NCBI RefSeq assembly: GCF_000015285.1
Contig: NC_008709.1
Coordinates: forward strand, 372,001-436,000
Direction of reading: 5' to 3'
DNA from: Psychromonas ingrahamii 37
GTDB lineage: Bacteria > Pseudomonadota > Gammaproteobacteria > Enterobacterales > Psychromonadaceae
DNA: 64,000 nucleotides
Shown: positions 19,237 to 27,940 of the stretch, piece after piece
Numbering within the stretch: the stretch's first letter is position 1
Layout of the letters: the number at the start of each line of letters is the position of its first letter
Position numbers and translations under genes: made by a program
Notes under the pieces: model-generated
Database searches by the model: none
What the model was told of the DNA's origin: nothing
What the model saw: the letters and a program-made list of their open reading frames with translations, nothing else

Positions 19237-22200
19237 CTAGTCTTCCTCTTCAACCAAGGTCATCAGAGAGGTATTACCGCCTGATGCAGTGATATCTATA
19301 CTGATGCTCTTTTCAGTGAGTAGTCGTTGAATCAAGTGATCAGTGTATTCTGAGGTTATTACCGGCAGTATTGCACCTTCACGTTCGGCCAATTTACGCA
19401 CCATAAAGGTACGACGTGGACTGTGACTGTCAATGACCACACCCGCCAATTTATCCTGCTCCAGTAAGGCTTCTAAATGACATAATTTAGCTACTTGAAG
19501 CACTCCTTCAGGAGCACCCGTCGCGTTAAATTTATCTCTGAATGCCAATGCTTCCTCATAAAACAAGTCAGAAACCACCGAAATAACCGTATTACCGGTG
19601 GCTAATGCAGTTACTATTGCTAAGGTCCAATATTCGAAAGTTACATTTTTATCCGCAAAACATACCAGAATACCGCGAGGCTCTAAGTACAATACGTTAG
19701 ATTCACCGGTAGGCCCAGGCAGTGCCTTTGGTCTTCTCATCTTTTTTTCAATGCTTATCAGCTGCGATCTTGCTGCCGCGAGTGTTGAATTAAAATCATC
19801 GGCTAATTCTTCAACAATGGTCACCTTCGCAATTTGGGCAAGAAGCTGACGCACTGCAGAAATACGATCATTTAAATTAGTTACCCGCCATTCAGGCTCT
19901 ACTTTGATAGCATTTTTCATAAAGGCAAGCGTTTCCAGATTTGATACCTTATCACTGATCAGCGCTTTGTCGTCACCCAATACACTATCATCCTGATGTG
20001 GTGCTGGCGTTGCCTTTTCATTCATAAAGCGAGAAAGATAATTAGGTCCGCCTGCTTTTGGACCTGTACCGGATAAACCTGTTCCACCAAAGGGTTGTAC
20101 TCCAACCACCGCACCTATCATATTACGATTGATGTAGACATTCCCTGCGCGCGACAACTTAGCGAGTTCAATGGCGCGCTCTTCAATGCGAGTATGAATA
20201 CCCATGGTTAATCCAAATCCAGTGGCATTGATTTTTTCGATGGTATTTGCAAGTTGGTCGCCCTTAAACCGGACGATATGCACGCAAGGACCAAAAACTT
20301 CGCGTTCTAATACCGAGATGTCTGCTATCTGGTAAAGACGTGGGGCAAAAAATGTGCCGTTATTTTCAGGTACCGGACATTCATAAAGCAGTTCAGCTTT
20401 ATTCTCCATATCTTTAACATGAGCTTCCAGGCTATTTAATGCTTTGCTGTCAATCACCGGTCCAACGTCTGTTGATAGTTGAGCAGGGTCACCAATATGA
20501 AGTTCCTTTAGCGCACCGATCAACATCTCGGTCATACCATCGGCAATTTCTTCCTGTAAAAATAAGACGCGCAGAGCTGAACAGCGTTGTCCTGCACTTT
20601 GGAAGCCCGATGAAATGACATCATCAATGACTTGCTCAGGCAAGGCGGTTGAGTCGACCACCATACAGTTCTGGCCCCCAGTCTCTGCGATCAGCGGTAT
20701 TTGATCTCCACCCCGGTTTGCCAGAATGCGGGAAATATGTGTTCCAGTCGTTGTTGAGCCGGTAAATACTACCGCCTTAATTCGCTCATCTTCAAGCAGC
20801 GCTTCACCAACGGCAGGACCTCTAGCAATAACGGCTGTCACTGTGCCCTCGGGCATGCCCACAGACTCCATTAATTCGAGAGCGCGTAAAGCTATCAGGC
20901 TGGTTTGTTCAGCGGGTTTAGCTATTACTGTGTTACCCGTTACAATTGCTGCCGCAACCTGACCCATAAATATCGCCAGCGGAAAGTTCCATGGGCTGAT
21001 ACATAAAACCACACCGCGCGGCTCTAGTCTGTCATCTTCGGCAAGTTCTTCGGCTCTAGCCGCGTAATAACGACAAAAATCGACTGCCTCACGGACTTCA
21101 TCAATGCCGTCCTGAGCAATTTTTCCTGCTTCTTTAATACAAATCGCAATGAGTTCGTCCATGTGACGTTCTAAAATATCAGCGGTTCGTCTTAGTAAAC
21201 TAGCTCTCTCCTCAATCGGAGTTTGTGACCAAGTCGCGAAACTGTTGTGAGCTTTTTCAAGCTTAGCTACCATTTCCTCTCGGCTGTCATGACGATGGAA
21301 GCCAATTATTTCATTATGGTCAGCCGGATTTTTTACCGCAAAACAATCATCAGGCACTTGGTCTGATGTGAGCAAGTGATCATTGAACCAACGATCGAGC
21401 GATTCTCTTAATGGCGTTATCTGATTGATATCGTTAAGGTCAAGCCCTTTGGAATTATCTCTTTCCTTACCAAATAAATCGATCGGTTTAAGTATCTGCT
21501 CATTGTAGGTAACTTTAAGTCGCTGGGTTTTTTCGACAGGATCTTCAAGCAAAGATTCAACTGGACGGGTTTCATCAACGATGGCATTAACAAAAGAAGA
21601 ATTAGCACCATTTTCCAGCAGACGACGTACCAGATAAGCGAGCAGATCTTCATGCTGACCAACGGGTGCGTAAATTCGACATTGAATATTATCAGTGGTC
21701 ACAATTTGATCATACAAACTGTCTCCCATGCCATGTAAACATTGGAATTCAAAGCCTTCTTTATCATCACCGGCAAGCTCAATAATGACCGATGCGGTAT
21801 AAGCATTATGCGTTGCAAATTGAGGATAGATAGTATCGCGATAGTCTAACAGGCGATTAGCACAGGCATGATAAGACACATCGGTGGAAGACTTACGGGT
21901 GAAGACAGGATAATGCTCAAGCCCGTCTTTTTGCGCATTTTTTATCTCAGTATCCCAATAAGCTCCTTTGACCAGTCGTACCATCATTTTACGACCCACT
22001 TTCTCGGTTAGCTCGCGCAACCAGTCGATCACAAAAATAGCCCGCTTCTGATAAGCTTGAACCGCCAAACCGAAACCATCCCAATCACTTAACTCAGGAT
22101 CGCTAAATACTATTTCAATAATATCAAGAGAGATATCCAGACGCTCAGATTCTTCAGCATCGACCGTTAAACCAATATCATATTTTTTTGCCAGTAAACA

Positions 22201-23031
22201 TAAGGATTTTAGTTTTTGCGGGAGTTCCTTAAGCACTCTGTCTCTGTGACTAAACTCGTAGCGGGGATGAATCGCTGACAATTTAACTGAGATCCCAGGG
22301 CTTTTTCGAGGGCCTCTGCCTTTAGCGGCTTCACCAATAACAACGAGTGCCTTAACATAGGATTGAAAATAACGCTCCGCATCTTTTTCAGTTCTTGCGC
22401 CTTCACCCAGCACATCGTAAGAATAGACATAACCATTACGTTCTTTTTGTTCCGCACGCTTGACCGCAGCAACAATAGTTTCACCTATTACGAACTGCTC
22501 TCCCATGACTTTCATCGCAATATTCATGGCTTTACGAATAACTGGTTCACCCATTCGGCCAAGGGTTTTTTTCAATAAACCAAACTGATTGCTTTTGCGA
22601 GTATCGCTGAAGTTAACCATGCTGCCGGTTAACAGCAGGCCCCAGGATGATGCATTCACAAAGAGTGAATTACTGGTACCTAAATGCGTACTCCATTTTC
22701 CCTTTGAAAGCTTATCGCGGATCAGCTCATCCTGAGTTTTTTTGTCAGGTACCCGTAATAATGCTTCCGCTAGGCACATTAGCACCACACCTTCAGCCGA
22801 AGAAAGAGAATACTCATTGAGTAATGCTTCAACAACGCCAGTACCTTCCTGTTCACGGCGTATTTGCAGCACCATTTTGCGCGCTCGCTCCCAGGCACGG
22901 CTACGTGCTCGCATATTAACTTCTGCCTCAGGCAAAATATGATCAACAGCCAAGTTTTCATCGATACGATGAAAATCTCGAATTTTTTGACGAATAGTAG
23001 AATCGGCGACTAAGTTACCATCAAACAACAT
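19237..23031 (-). CDS. putA: Bifunctional proline dehydrogenase / glutamate-semialdehyde dehydrogenase
   Basis: Oxidises proline to glutamate in two steps, FAD then NAD dependent, at the inner membrane. Order along 1264 aa: helical arm; PRODH barrel (VRLVKGAYWD, FATHNAYT, RIYAPVGQHEDLLAYLVRR); aldehyde dehydrogenase (CISPWNFPLAIF, catalytic Glu in AETGGQN, catalytic Cys in SAGQRCSALR, EVFGPCVHIVRF); and a C-terminal ALDH-like domain that ends ITASGGNTSLMTLVEEED. There is no N-terminal ribbon-helix-helix, so unlike E. coli PutA it should not repress its own gene. ATG 23031, with GGGGG six bases upstream, is preferred to an in-frame TTG at 23109, which lies inside a palindrome. putP is not adjacent. 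Confidence 0.93.
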   Translation of the reverse strand: MLFDGNLVADSTIRQKIRDFHRIDENLAVDHILPEAEVNMRARSRAWERARKMVLQIRREQEGTGVVEALLNEYSLSSAEGVVLMCLAEALLRVPDKKTQDELIRDKLSKGKWSTHLGTSNSLFVNASSWGLLLTGSMVNFSDTRKSNQFGLLKKTLGRMGEPVIRKAMNIAMKVMGEQFVIGETIVAAVKRAEQKERNGYVYSYDVLGEGARTEKDAERYFQSYVKALVVIGEAAKGRGPRKSPGISVKLSAIHPRYEFSHRDRVLKELPQKLKSLCLLAKKYDIGLTVDAEESERLDISLDIIEIVFSDPELSDWDGFGLAVQAYQKRAIFVIDWLRELTEKVGRKMMVRLVKGAYWDTEIKNAQKDGLEHYPVFTRKSSTDVSYHACANRLLDYRDTIYPQFATHNAYTASVIIELAGDDKEGFEFQCLHGMGDSLYDQIVTTDNIQCRIYAPVGQHEDLLAYLVRRLLENGANSSFVNAIVDETRPVESLLEDPVEKTQRLKVTYNEQILKPIDLFGKERDNSKGLDLNDINQITPLRESLDRWFNDHLLTSDQVPDDCFAVKNPADHNEIIGFHRHDSREEMVAKLEKAHNSFATWSQTPIEERASLLRRTADILERHMDELIAICIKEAGKIAQDGIDEVREAVDFCRYYAARAEELAEDDRLEPRGVVLCISPWNFPLAIFMGQVAAAIVTGNTVIAKPAEQTSLIALRALELMESVGMPEGTVTAVIARGPAVGEALLEDERIKAVVFTGSTTTGTHISRILANRGGDQIPLIAETGGQNCMVVDSTALPEQVIDDVISSGFQSAGQRCSALRVLFLQEEIADGMTEMLIGALKELHIGDPAQLSTDVGPVIDSKALNSLEAHVKDMENKAELLYECPVPENNGTFFAPRLYQIADISVLEREVFGPCVHIVRFKGDQLANTIEKINATGFGLTMGIHTRIEERAIELAKLSRAGNVYINRNMIGAVVGVQPFGGTGLSGTGPKAGGPNYLSRFMNEKATPAPHQDDSVLGDDKALISDKVSNLETLAFMKNAIKVEPEWRVTNLNDRISAVRQLLAQIAKVTIVEELADDFNSTLAAARSQLISIEKKMRRPKALPGPTGESNVLYLEPRGILVCFADKNVTFEYWTLAIVTALATGNTVISVVSDLFYEEALAFRDKFNATGAPEGVLQVAKLCHLEALLEQDKLAGVVIDSHSPRRTFMVRKLAEREGAILPVITSEYTDHLIQRLLTEKSISIDITASGGNTSLMTLVEEED

Positions 23032-23094
23032 ACGCAACCCCCAGGAAGCTAAATACTTAAATATAAGGAAAGGAATAATTGGCGAGTATATAGC

Positions 23095-23112
23095 AGATTG
23101 TTCGAACAATCT
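23095..23112. promoter_or_regulatory. 18-bp perfect palindrome upstream of putA
   Basis: AGATTGTTCGAACAATCT is fully self-complementary and lies 64 bases before the putA start. It is an operator candidate for a regulator in trans, which this PutA would need since it lacks its own DNA-binding domain. It could alternatively be a chance or structural palindrome. Confidence 0.5.
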
Positions 23113-23444
23113 TTAGCGAAATAAAAAAAAATTAATAAAATAAAAAGGAGTTATAAAGCGCTGCCAACTTCCTTAATTTATGACCACTAAAATTAACCAA
23201 ATCAACGCTGGACTGACCCTGCCAATAGCCTGGAAACAGACCTGAAATCCAGCTGTTTTCGAAGCAGAATAACAACTTCCGATCAGGTCGAATCACAATC
23301 TCACATGACAGATAAAATATTCTGCTAAACACAATTTTTTTGGGAGAATTTTTGTTCTTTCTATATGCTATCAAAACAAAATAAAGCTAAAACAGAGTTT
23401 TATAGTTGCTATAATCATTTCAATTTAAAACTAGGGAGCAAGAC
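23113..23444. other. Intergenic region between putA and thioesterase gene
   Basis: About 330 AT-rich bases between divergent genes. Promoters for both must lie here; nothing else could be assigned. Confidence 0.55.
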
Positions 23445-23825
23445 ATGAAGGATATTGTTGTACCATTTCTTGAGCACACTGGGGCTTCATTAAAAAACTT
23501 TTCCAAAGGGAAGGCGGAAGTTGAATTACATGTACAGCCTTATCATCTCCAACATATAGGCTTTGTACACGGTGGTGTTATCTCCACACTGATGGATAAC
23601 ACCGGCTGGTATGCTGCCGTCTCTAACCTTGAAAACGGATTTACAGCCGTTACTATGGAGATAAAGATAAACTACCTAAAACCTGCTTTAGGAAAGTACC
23701 TGGTAGCCTCAGCTAGCGTGAAACGGCAAGGTCGTACGACCTCTTTTGTGACTATTGAACTTCATGACCAAGGAGAACTTATCGCCTATGCAACAGGAAC
23801 TTACGCGCTTATAAAGGAGGATTAA
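23445..23825 (+). CDS. PaaI-family hotdog thioesterase
   Basis: Single hotdog-fold protein of 126 aa, probably an acyl-CoA thioesterase. HIGFVHGGVISTLMDNTGW is the central-helix motif of the PaaI/YdiI group, followed by VTMEIKINYLKPA, the beta strand that lines the tunnel. AGGGAG lies seven bases before the ATG. Monocistronic with its own terminator. The substrate cannot be told from sequence; the neighbourhood (proline and acetate metabolism) gives no firm hint. Confidence 0.88.
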   Translation: MKDIVVPFLEHTGASLKNFSKGKAEVELHVQPYHLQHIGFVHGGVISTLMDNTGWYAAVSNLENGFTAVTMEIKINYLKPALGKYLVASASVKRQGRTTSFVTIELHDQGELIAYATGTYALIKED

Positions 23826-23864
23826 ACCTTTACAAATTAAGTTCACTGTTCACTTGTCATTAGA

Positions 23865-23890
23865 GGCTCTTTACAAGGAGCCCTTTTTTT
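23865..23890 (+). terminator. Intrinsic terminator of the thioesterase gene
   Basis: GGCTC/GAGCC stem extended by two weaker pairs, then eight T residues. Confidence 0.88.
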
Positions 23891-23953
23891 AAATTATCCG
23901 AGAGATAATAGGTTTTCAGATGAAAGGGTATAAAAAACCTCATAATTAAGGCC

Positions 23954-25510
23954 TTACTGAATCTGCTTAGTTTTAAAAATAGACTCAATCGTCTTGTCCA
24001 TATAACAACTTGGCTGTCGCGGACAGACGGCTCCCCGAGAACAAATTAACCTTGCCTCGCCTGCAATTCCGCGCTCAATCCAATTAATATTTAAAATCCG
24101 CGCCACACTGATTAACACTTTCTTGATATGCGCAGGGATTGTCGCCGAACCGCCGTTAGCAATACAAATTTGTTTTAATTCTCGAACCAGCGCCAGCGCA
24201 TCATGACCTTGTGCGTCAATCGCTGGATTTAAATCAATGCCGGCACACAAAACATGGTTCACATCTGCCGAATCCTGCACTTTAATCGATTCACAGCAGT
24301 AGATTTTGGGCGCGCCATTTTCATTGAGTATCGATATTTGTGCAGCAGTCCCCTTTGCGTTCATGCCGAGCATGCGAAATACAGACCAGTGCTGGCAGGG
24401 ATCTTTTACGACGCGCATATTCCCCCAGGGTAATGGGATACCGTTACCCCGGTAAACTGCCTTTAGCTGACCCGGGCTGTAAGCATCAAAATAATGCCAG
24501 TTCGGATAGGCTGAAACAGCGGTCATACGACGCATAACAACAGATTCTGATACGTCTATTTGTTTGCATACATTGACTTCATAGCCATGACGATCCAGCA
24601 ACTGCCGAAAAGCCACCTTAGGGCAGAGCAGGGCTGCGGCAAAAAAACTGCATTCAAAATCGTGCCATGCATGCAATATATCCTGGGCATCCAGACTAGT
24701 GGAATAGGACTGGTTTTGCACCGAATTCTGCACGTCATACTGGGTTTTATCTCCCGCGACCATAATGCTTTTTTCACCATCACTATTGTGTAAAACACGG
24801 TGACCAATATGTACGGCAAGCTCATATTTTAGGCGGGGAGTATTTTTTTTCAGAATAGAGTTCAGGTAAACAGTGCTGGGGGGCTGAAAATAGGAAGTCA
24901 CCATGTGCTTCGACTTTTCATTTGCAGGGCTTTGGCGATCACCGGGTAATTTGCTGAACCAGCGTATTTTCAGGCCTTTCTGCTCTGCAATCTCCATTAA
25001 GTCTTCAACATATAACGGCATGCGTTTTTTACCCACTTCTTCTGCCGCACGCTCTAAATCAGGAAAATGATTCTGGTGATGTTCCTGATGAGCGCGAATC
25101 AGTAAGTGTGCAAACTGCCTGCCGCTGGTGCCTGTTTGCGAGAGCATTTCCGGAATGGCTATCTGCAGAATTTCATTTGAAAAAAGAAAACTTGGCTCAA
25201 GCGCCATCCCGTTTATACCGCCACGACTCCCTTTTTCGGGGGTGATTTCAGCCTGCTCCGATGCGTCATCTAAAAACCAGTGCATATTTTTTTGAAAAAC
25301 CTGTGCAATGACTTCTAGCATGTCTTCACCAGGCACACGTTTCCCTCTTTCTATCATAGAAAGGTAGGACACTGAAGGTGCGCATTCCGGCTCTAATTTC
25401 ACACAACGGGCAGATAAATCATCGAGTGTTAAATTATTTCTTTTCCGTAAGTTACGGATTTTAGTACCCAGAAAATGCGATTGTCTGATTAAAGTTTTTG
25501 AATTTTTCAT
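23954..25510 (-). CDS. XRE-family regulator, RamB/ScfR-like, of acetate metabolism
   Basis: A 518-aa regulator. Residues about 14-78 are a Cro/CI helix-turn-helix (LGTKIRNLRKRNNLTLDDLS, SYLSMIERGKRVPGEDML). The middle (about 190-300) resembles the IrrE/ImmA-type segment of long XRE regulators, without an intact HExxH (AVHIGHRVLH instead). The C-terminal part ends in a Cys cluster C-x5-C-x5-C (ICSRGAVCPRQPSCYMDK). This architecture is that of RamB and related short-chain fatty acid regulators. It is divergent from glcB-aceA, the very genes RamB controls in Corynebacterium, so control of the glyoxylate shunt is the natural inference. Ligand and direction of control are unknown. Confidence 0.82.
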   Translation of the reverse strand: MKNSKTLIRQSHFLGTKIRNLRKRNNLTLDDLSARCVKLEPECAPSVSYLSMIERGKRVPGEDMLEVIAQVFQKNMHWFLDDASEQAEITPEKGSRGGINGMALEPSFLFSNEILQIAIPEMLSQTGTSGRQFAHLLIRAHQEHHQNHFPDLERAAEEVGKKRMPLYVEDLMEIAEQKGLKIRWFSKLPGDRQSPANEKSKHMVTSYFQPPSTVYLNSILKKNTPRLKYELAVHIGHRVLHNSDGEKSIMVAGDKTQYDVQNSVQNQSYSTSLDAQDILHAWHDFECSFFAAALLCPKVAFRQLLDRHGYEVNVCKQIDVSESVVMRRMTAVSAYPNWHYFDAYSPGQLKAVYRGNGIPLPWGNMRVVKDPCQHWSVFRMLGMNAKGTAAQISILNENGAPKIYCCESIKVQDSADVNHVLCAGIDLNPAIDAQGHDALALVRELKQICIANGGSATIPAHIKKVLISVARILNINWIERGIAGEARLICSRGAVCPRQPSCYMDKTIESIFKTKQIQ

Positions 25511-25548
25511 TTTGTAAAATTTACACTGTGTAATTTCCTTTGTGAAAT
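25511..25548. promoter_or_regulatory. Candidate operator between regulator and glcB
   Basis: Just upstream of the regulator start are the 11-bp palindrome GTAAAATTTAC (25514-25524) inside TTTGTAAA, and a related TTTGTGAAA at 25539-25547. The C. glutamicum RamB site is built on TTTGCAAA, so these are reasonable binding-site candidates; the link is inference. Confidence 0.4.
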
Positions 25549-25704
25549 TATAAGGAATTTAAGTGTAGACTTCTAGCTCTAGAATAAAAAACAGACATAA
25601 GTTGTTCGAAATATAATCCAGATCACTTTTCTAAATTAATTGTCAATTTCAGTAAGTGATATGGCGTAGGATTAAGCGGTCAAATCAATAGAAGGAATGC
25701 AGCC

Positions 25705-27873
25705 ATGAATTTACCACAACAAAAACAGAGTGAAATTGAGTCAGGTTTTTACAATTTCATCAATCAAGAAGTACTGCCACATACAAATTTGAATGCTGAT
25801 GATTTCTGGTTTGACTTAATGAAATTGGTCAACGATTTTTCACCACTTAATTCGCAGTTATTAGCCACGCGTAAAACAATGCAGAAGCAGATTGATGATT
25901 GGCATCGGTCGCATCAGAACTTTGATCAACAGGACTACCTGAAATTTTTAGAAGAAATCGGTTATTTAGTTGAGCAGGGCGAGTCCTTTAATATCGAAAC
26001 AGAGAATGTGGACAGTGAAATATCCACATTAGCAGGACCGCAACTGGTTGTACCGGTACAAAATGCACGCTTTGCATTAAATGCTGCCAATGCCAGATGG
26101 GGCAGTTTATACGATGCCTATTACGGCACTGATCTTATCCAGAAAACCGGCGCGTTAAAACCCGGTTCTGACTTTAATGTAGCCCGCGGCCAACGTGTGA
26201 TTACCTTAGCTAAAGACTTTCTTGATGAGGTGTTCCCGCTGGATAGCGGCTCGCACCATGATGTTTTAAGCTATTTAGTTTATTACCAGCATCTTCTGGC
26301 TTTTTTCCCGGATGGCAGTAAAACCGGCTTAAAAACCCCCGCTCAGTTTATTGCATTGGATGGTTCGAAAAGCGATCCGAGTTATCTTCTGCTGAAAAAC
26401 AATGGCTTACATATTGGCATTGTGATTGATCGCCACGGTAAAATTGGCTGTTCAGATCTTTCCGGCATTGATGATATTCAAGTTGAATCTGCTTTGACGA
26501 CTATCATAGATTTTGAAGACTCGATTTCTGCTGTGGATGCTGAGGATAAAGTTGAAGCCTACAAAAACTGGCTGGGTTTAATCAAAGGTGATTTAAGCGC
26601 AAATTTCAGCAAAGACGGCGAGCAGATGACACGGCAGCTTAATCAGGACAAAGCCTTCATCGACAAAGACGGTGAGAAATATGTTGTTCACGGACGAGCC
26701 TTGCTACTAGTGCGTAATGTTGGTCACTTAATGGGCAGCGATTTAATCCAGGACAGTGAGGGCAACAATGCTCCCGAAGGTATTATTGATGCTGCGATTA
26801 CCGCGTTAATCGGCAGTATCGATTTACAGGAAAAAACGAATAATAATATCCGCAATAGTCGTAGCGGCAGCATCTATATTGTTAAACCTAAAATGCATGG
26901 GCCGGACGAAGTCGCTTTCACCTGTGACTTGTTCAGCCGCGTGGAAGAGATGCTTAAACTGCAGCCTAATACCATTAAACTGGGCATTATGGATGAAGAA
27001 CGCCGTACATCGGCAAATCTCAAAGAGTGTATTCGGGTAGCAAAATCACGGGTGGTCTTTATTAATACCGGTTTCTTAGACAGAACCGGTGATGAAATCC
27101 ATACCAGTAAAGAAGCGGGTGCTGTTTATCCTAAAGCGCTGATCAAAACCCTGCCCTGGTTTGATGCTTACGAAAATAACAATGTAGATGTTGGACTCGC
27201 CTGTGGATTCTCTGGAAAAGCGCAGATTGGTAAAGGCATGTGGGCAATGCCCGATGAAATGAAAAAAATGATGAAGGAAAAAATTCAACATCCTTTATCG
27301 GGTGCCAATACCGCTTGGGTACCGTCGCCTACCGCCGCGATATTACATGCTTTACATTATCACCAGGTGGATGTTTTTAAAGAACAGCTGAAAATAGCGA
27401 AGCGCCCGGCTGCCAAGCAGACGGATTTGTTAACTCTTCCTATTATGCCGAGTGATTATCCCTTGTCGTTGGAAGAGATTGAAAAAGAGTTAGAAAACAA
27501 TATTCAGGGCATTTTAGGTTACGTGGTGCGTTGGGTTGAAATGGGGATAGGCTGTTCAAAAGTACCTGATATTAACAATGTCGGATTAATGGAGGATCGC
27601 GCTACCTTGCGTATTTCAAGTCAGCATATTGCCAACTGGTTAAAACATAATATATGCAGCACTGAACAAGTAAATCGTATTATGCGCAATATGGCAGAAA
27701 TTGTAGATAAACAAAATGCAGGGGTATCTGGTTATCAGAACATGTCTCCTAATTATGAAACAAATTACGCATTTCAGGCCGCAGAAGCGTTGATTTTTGA
27801 AGGTGAAGATCAACCCAATGGATATACAGAGCCGTTATTACATGAGTACAGAATGTTCGCAAAAATTTCCTAG
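25705..27873 (+). CDS. glcB: Malate synthase G
   Basis: Condenses glyoxylate and acetyl-CoA to malate, completing the glyoxylate shunt. At 722 aa it is the monomeric G isoform, not the roughly 530-aa AceB. Typical are LAGPQLVVPVQNARFALNAANARWGSLYDAYYGTD near residues 110-145, IVKPKMHGPDEVAF, KLGIMDEERRTSANL (with active-site Arg/Glu residues), NTGFLDRTGDEIHTS, and GANTAWVPSPTAA. GAAGGAA precedes the ATG. It heads an apparent operon with aceA, 67 bases away, and is divergent from the XRE regulator. Confidence 0.96.
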   Translation: MNLPQQKQSEIESGFYNFINQEVLPHTNLNADDFWFDLMKLVNDFSPLNSQLLATRKTMQKQIDDWHRSHQNFDQQDYLKFLEEIGYLVEQGESFNIETENVDSEISTLAGPQLVVPVQNARFALNAANARWGSLYDAYYGTDLIQKTGALKPGSDFNVARGQRVITLAKDFLDEVFPLDSGSHHDVLSYLVYYQHLLAFFPDGSKTGLKTPAQFIALDGSKSDPSYLLLKNNGLHIGIVIDRHGKIGCSDLSGIDDIQVESALTTIIDFEDSISAVDAEDKVEAYKNWLGLIKGDLSANFSKDGEQMTRQLNQDKAFIDKDGEKYVVHGRALLLVRNVGHLMGSDLIQDSEGNNAPEGIIDAAITALIGSIDLQEKTNNNIRNSRSGSIYIVKPKMHGPDEVAFTCDLFSRVEEMLKLQPNTIKLGIMDEERRTSANLKECIRVAKSRVVFINTGFLDRTGDEIHTSKEAGAVYPKALIKTLPWFDAYENNNVDVGLACGFSGKAQIGKGMWAMPDEMKKMMKEKIQHPLSGANTAWVPSPTAAILHALHYHQVDVFKEQLKIAKRPAAKQTDLLTLPIMPSDYPLSLEEIEKELENNIQGILGYVVRWVEMGIGCSKVPDINNVGLMEDRATLRISSQHIANWLKHNICSTEQVNRIMRNMAEIVDKQNAGVSGYQNMSPNYETNYAFQAAEALIFEGEDQPNGYTEPLLHEYRMFAKIS

Positions 27874-27940
27874 AAATAATAGGTTTTAGGAATATTAATC
27901 TAACCACTAATTGATTCAACTACTGAGAGAGACGTTTATC

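Noticed and set aside
22209-22484. Genes opposite or within putA, rpoD and other long genes
   Set aside because: The frames have no family pattern and lie wholly inside well-supported genes.
24800-24835. Active metalloprotease centre in the XRE regulator
   Set aside because: The place of HExxH reads HIGHR, lacking the catalytic Glu.
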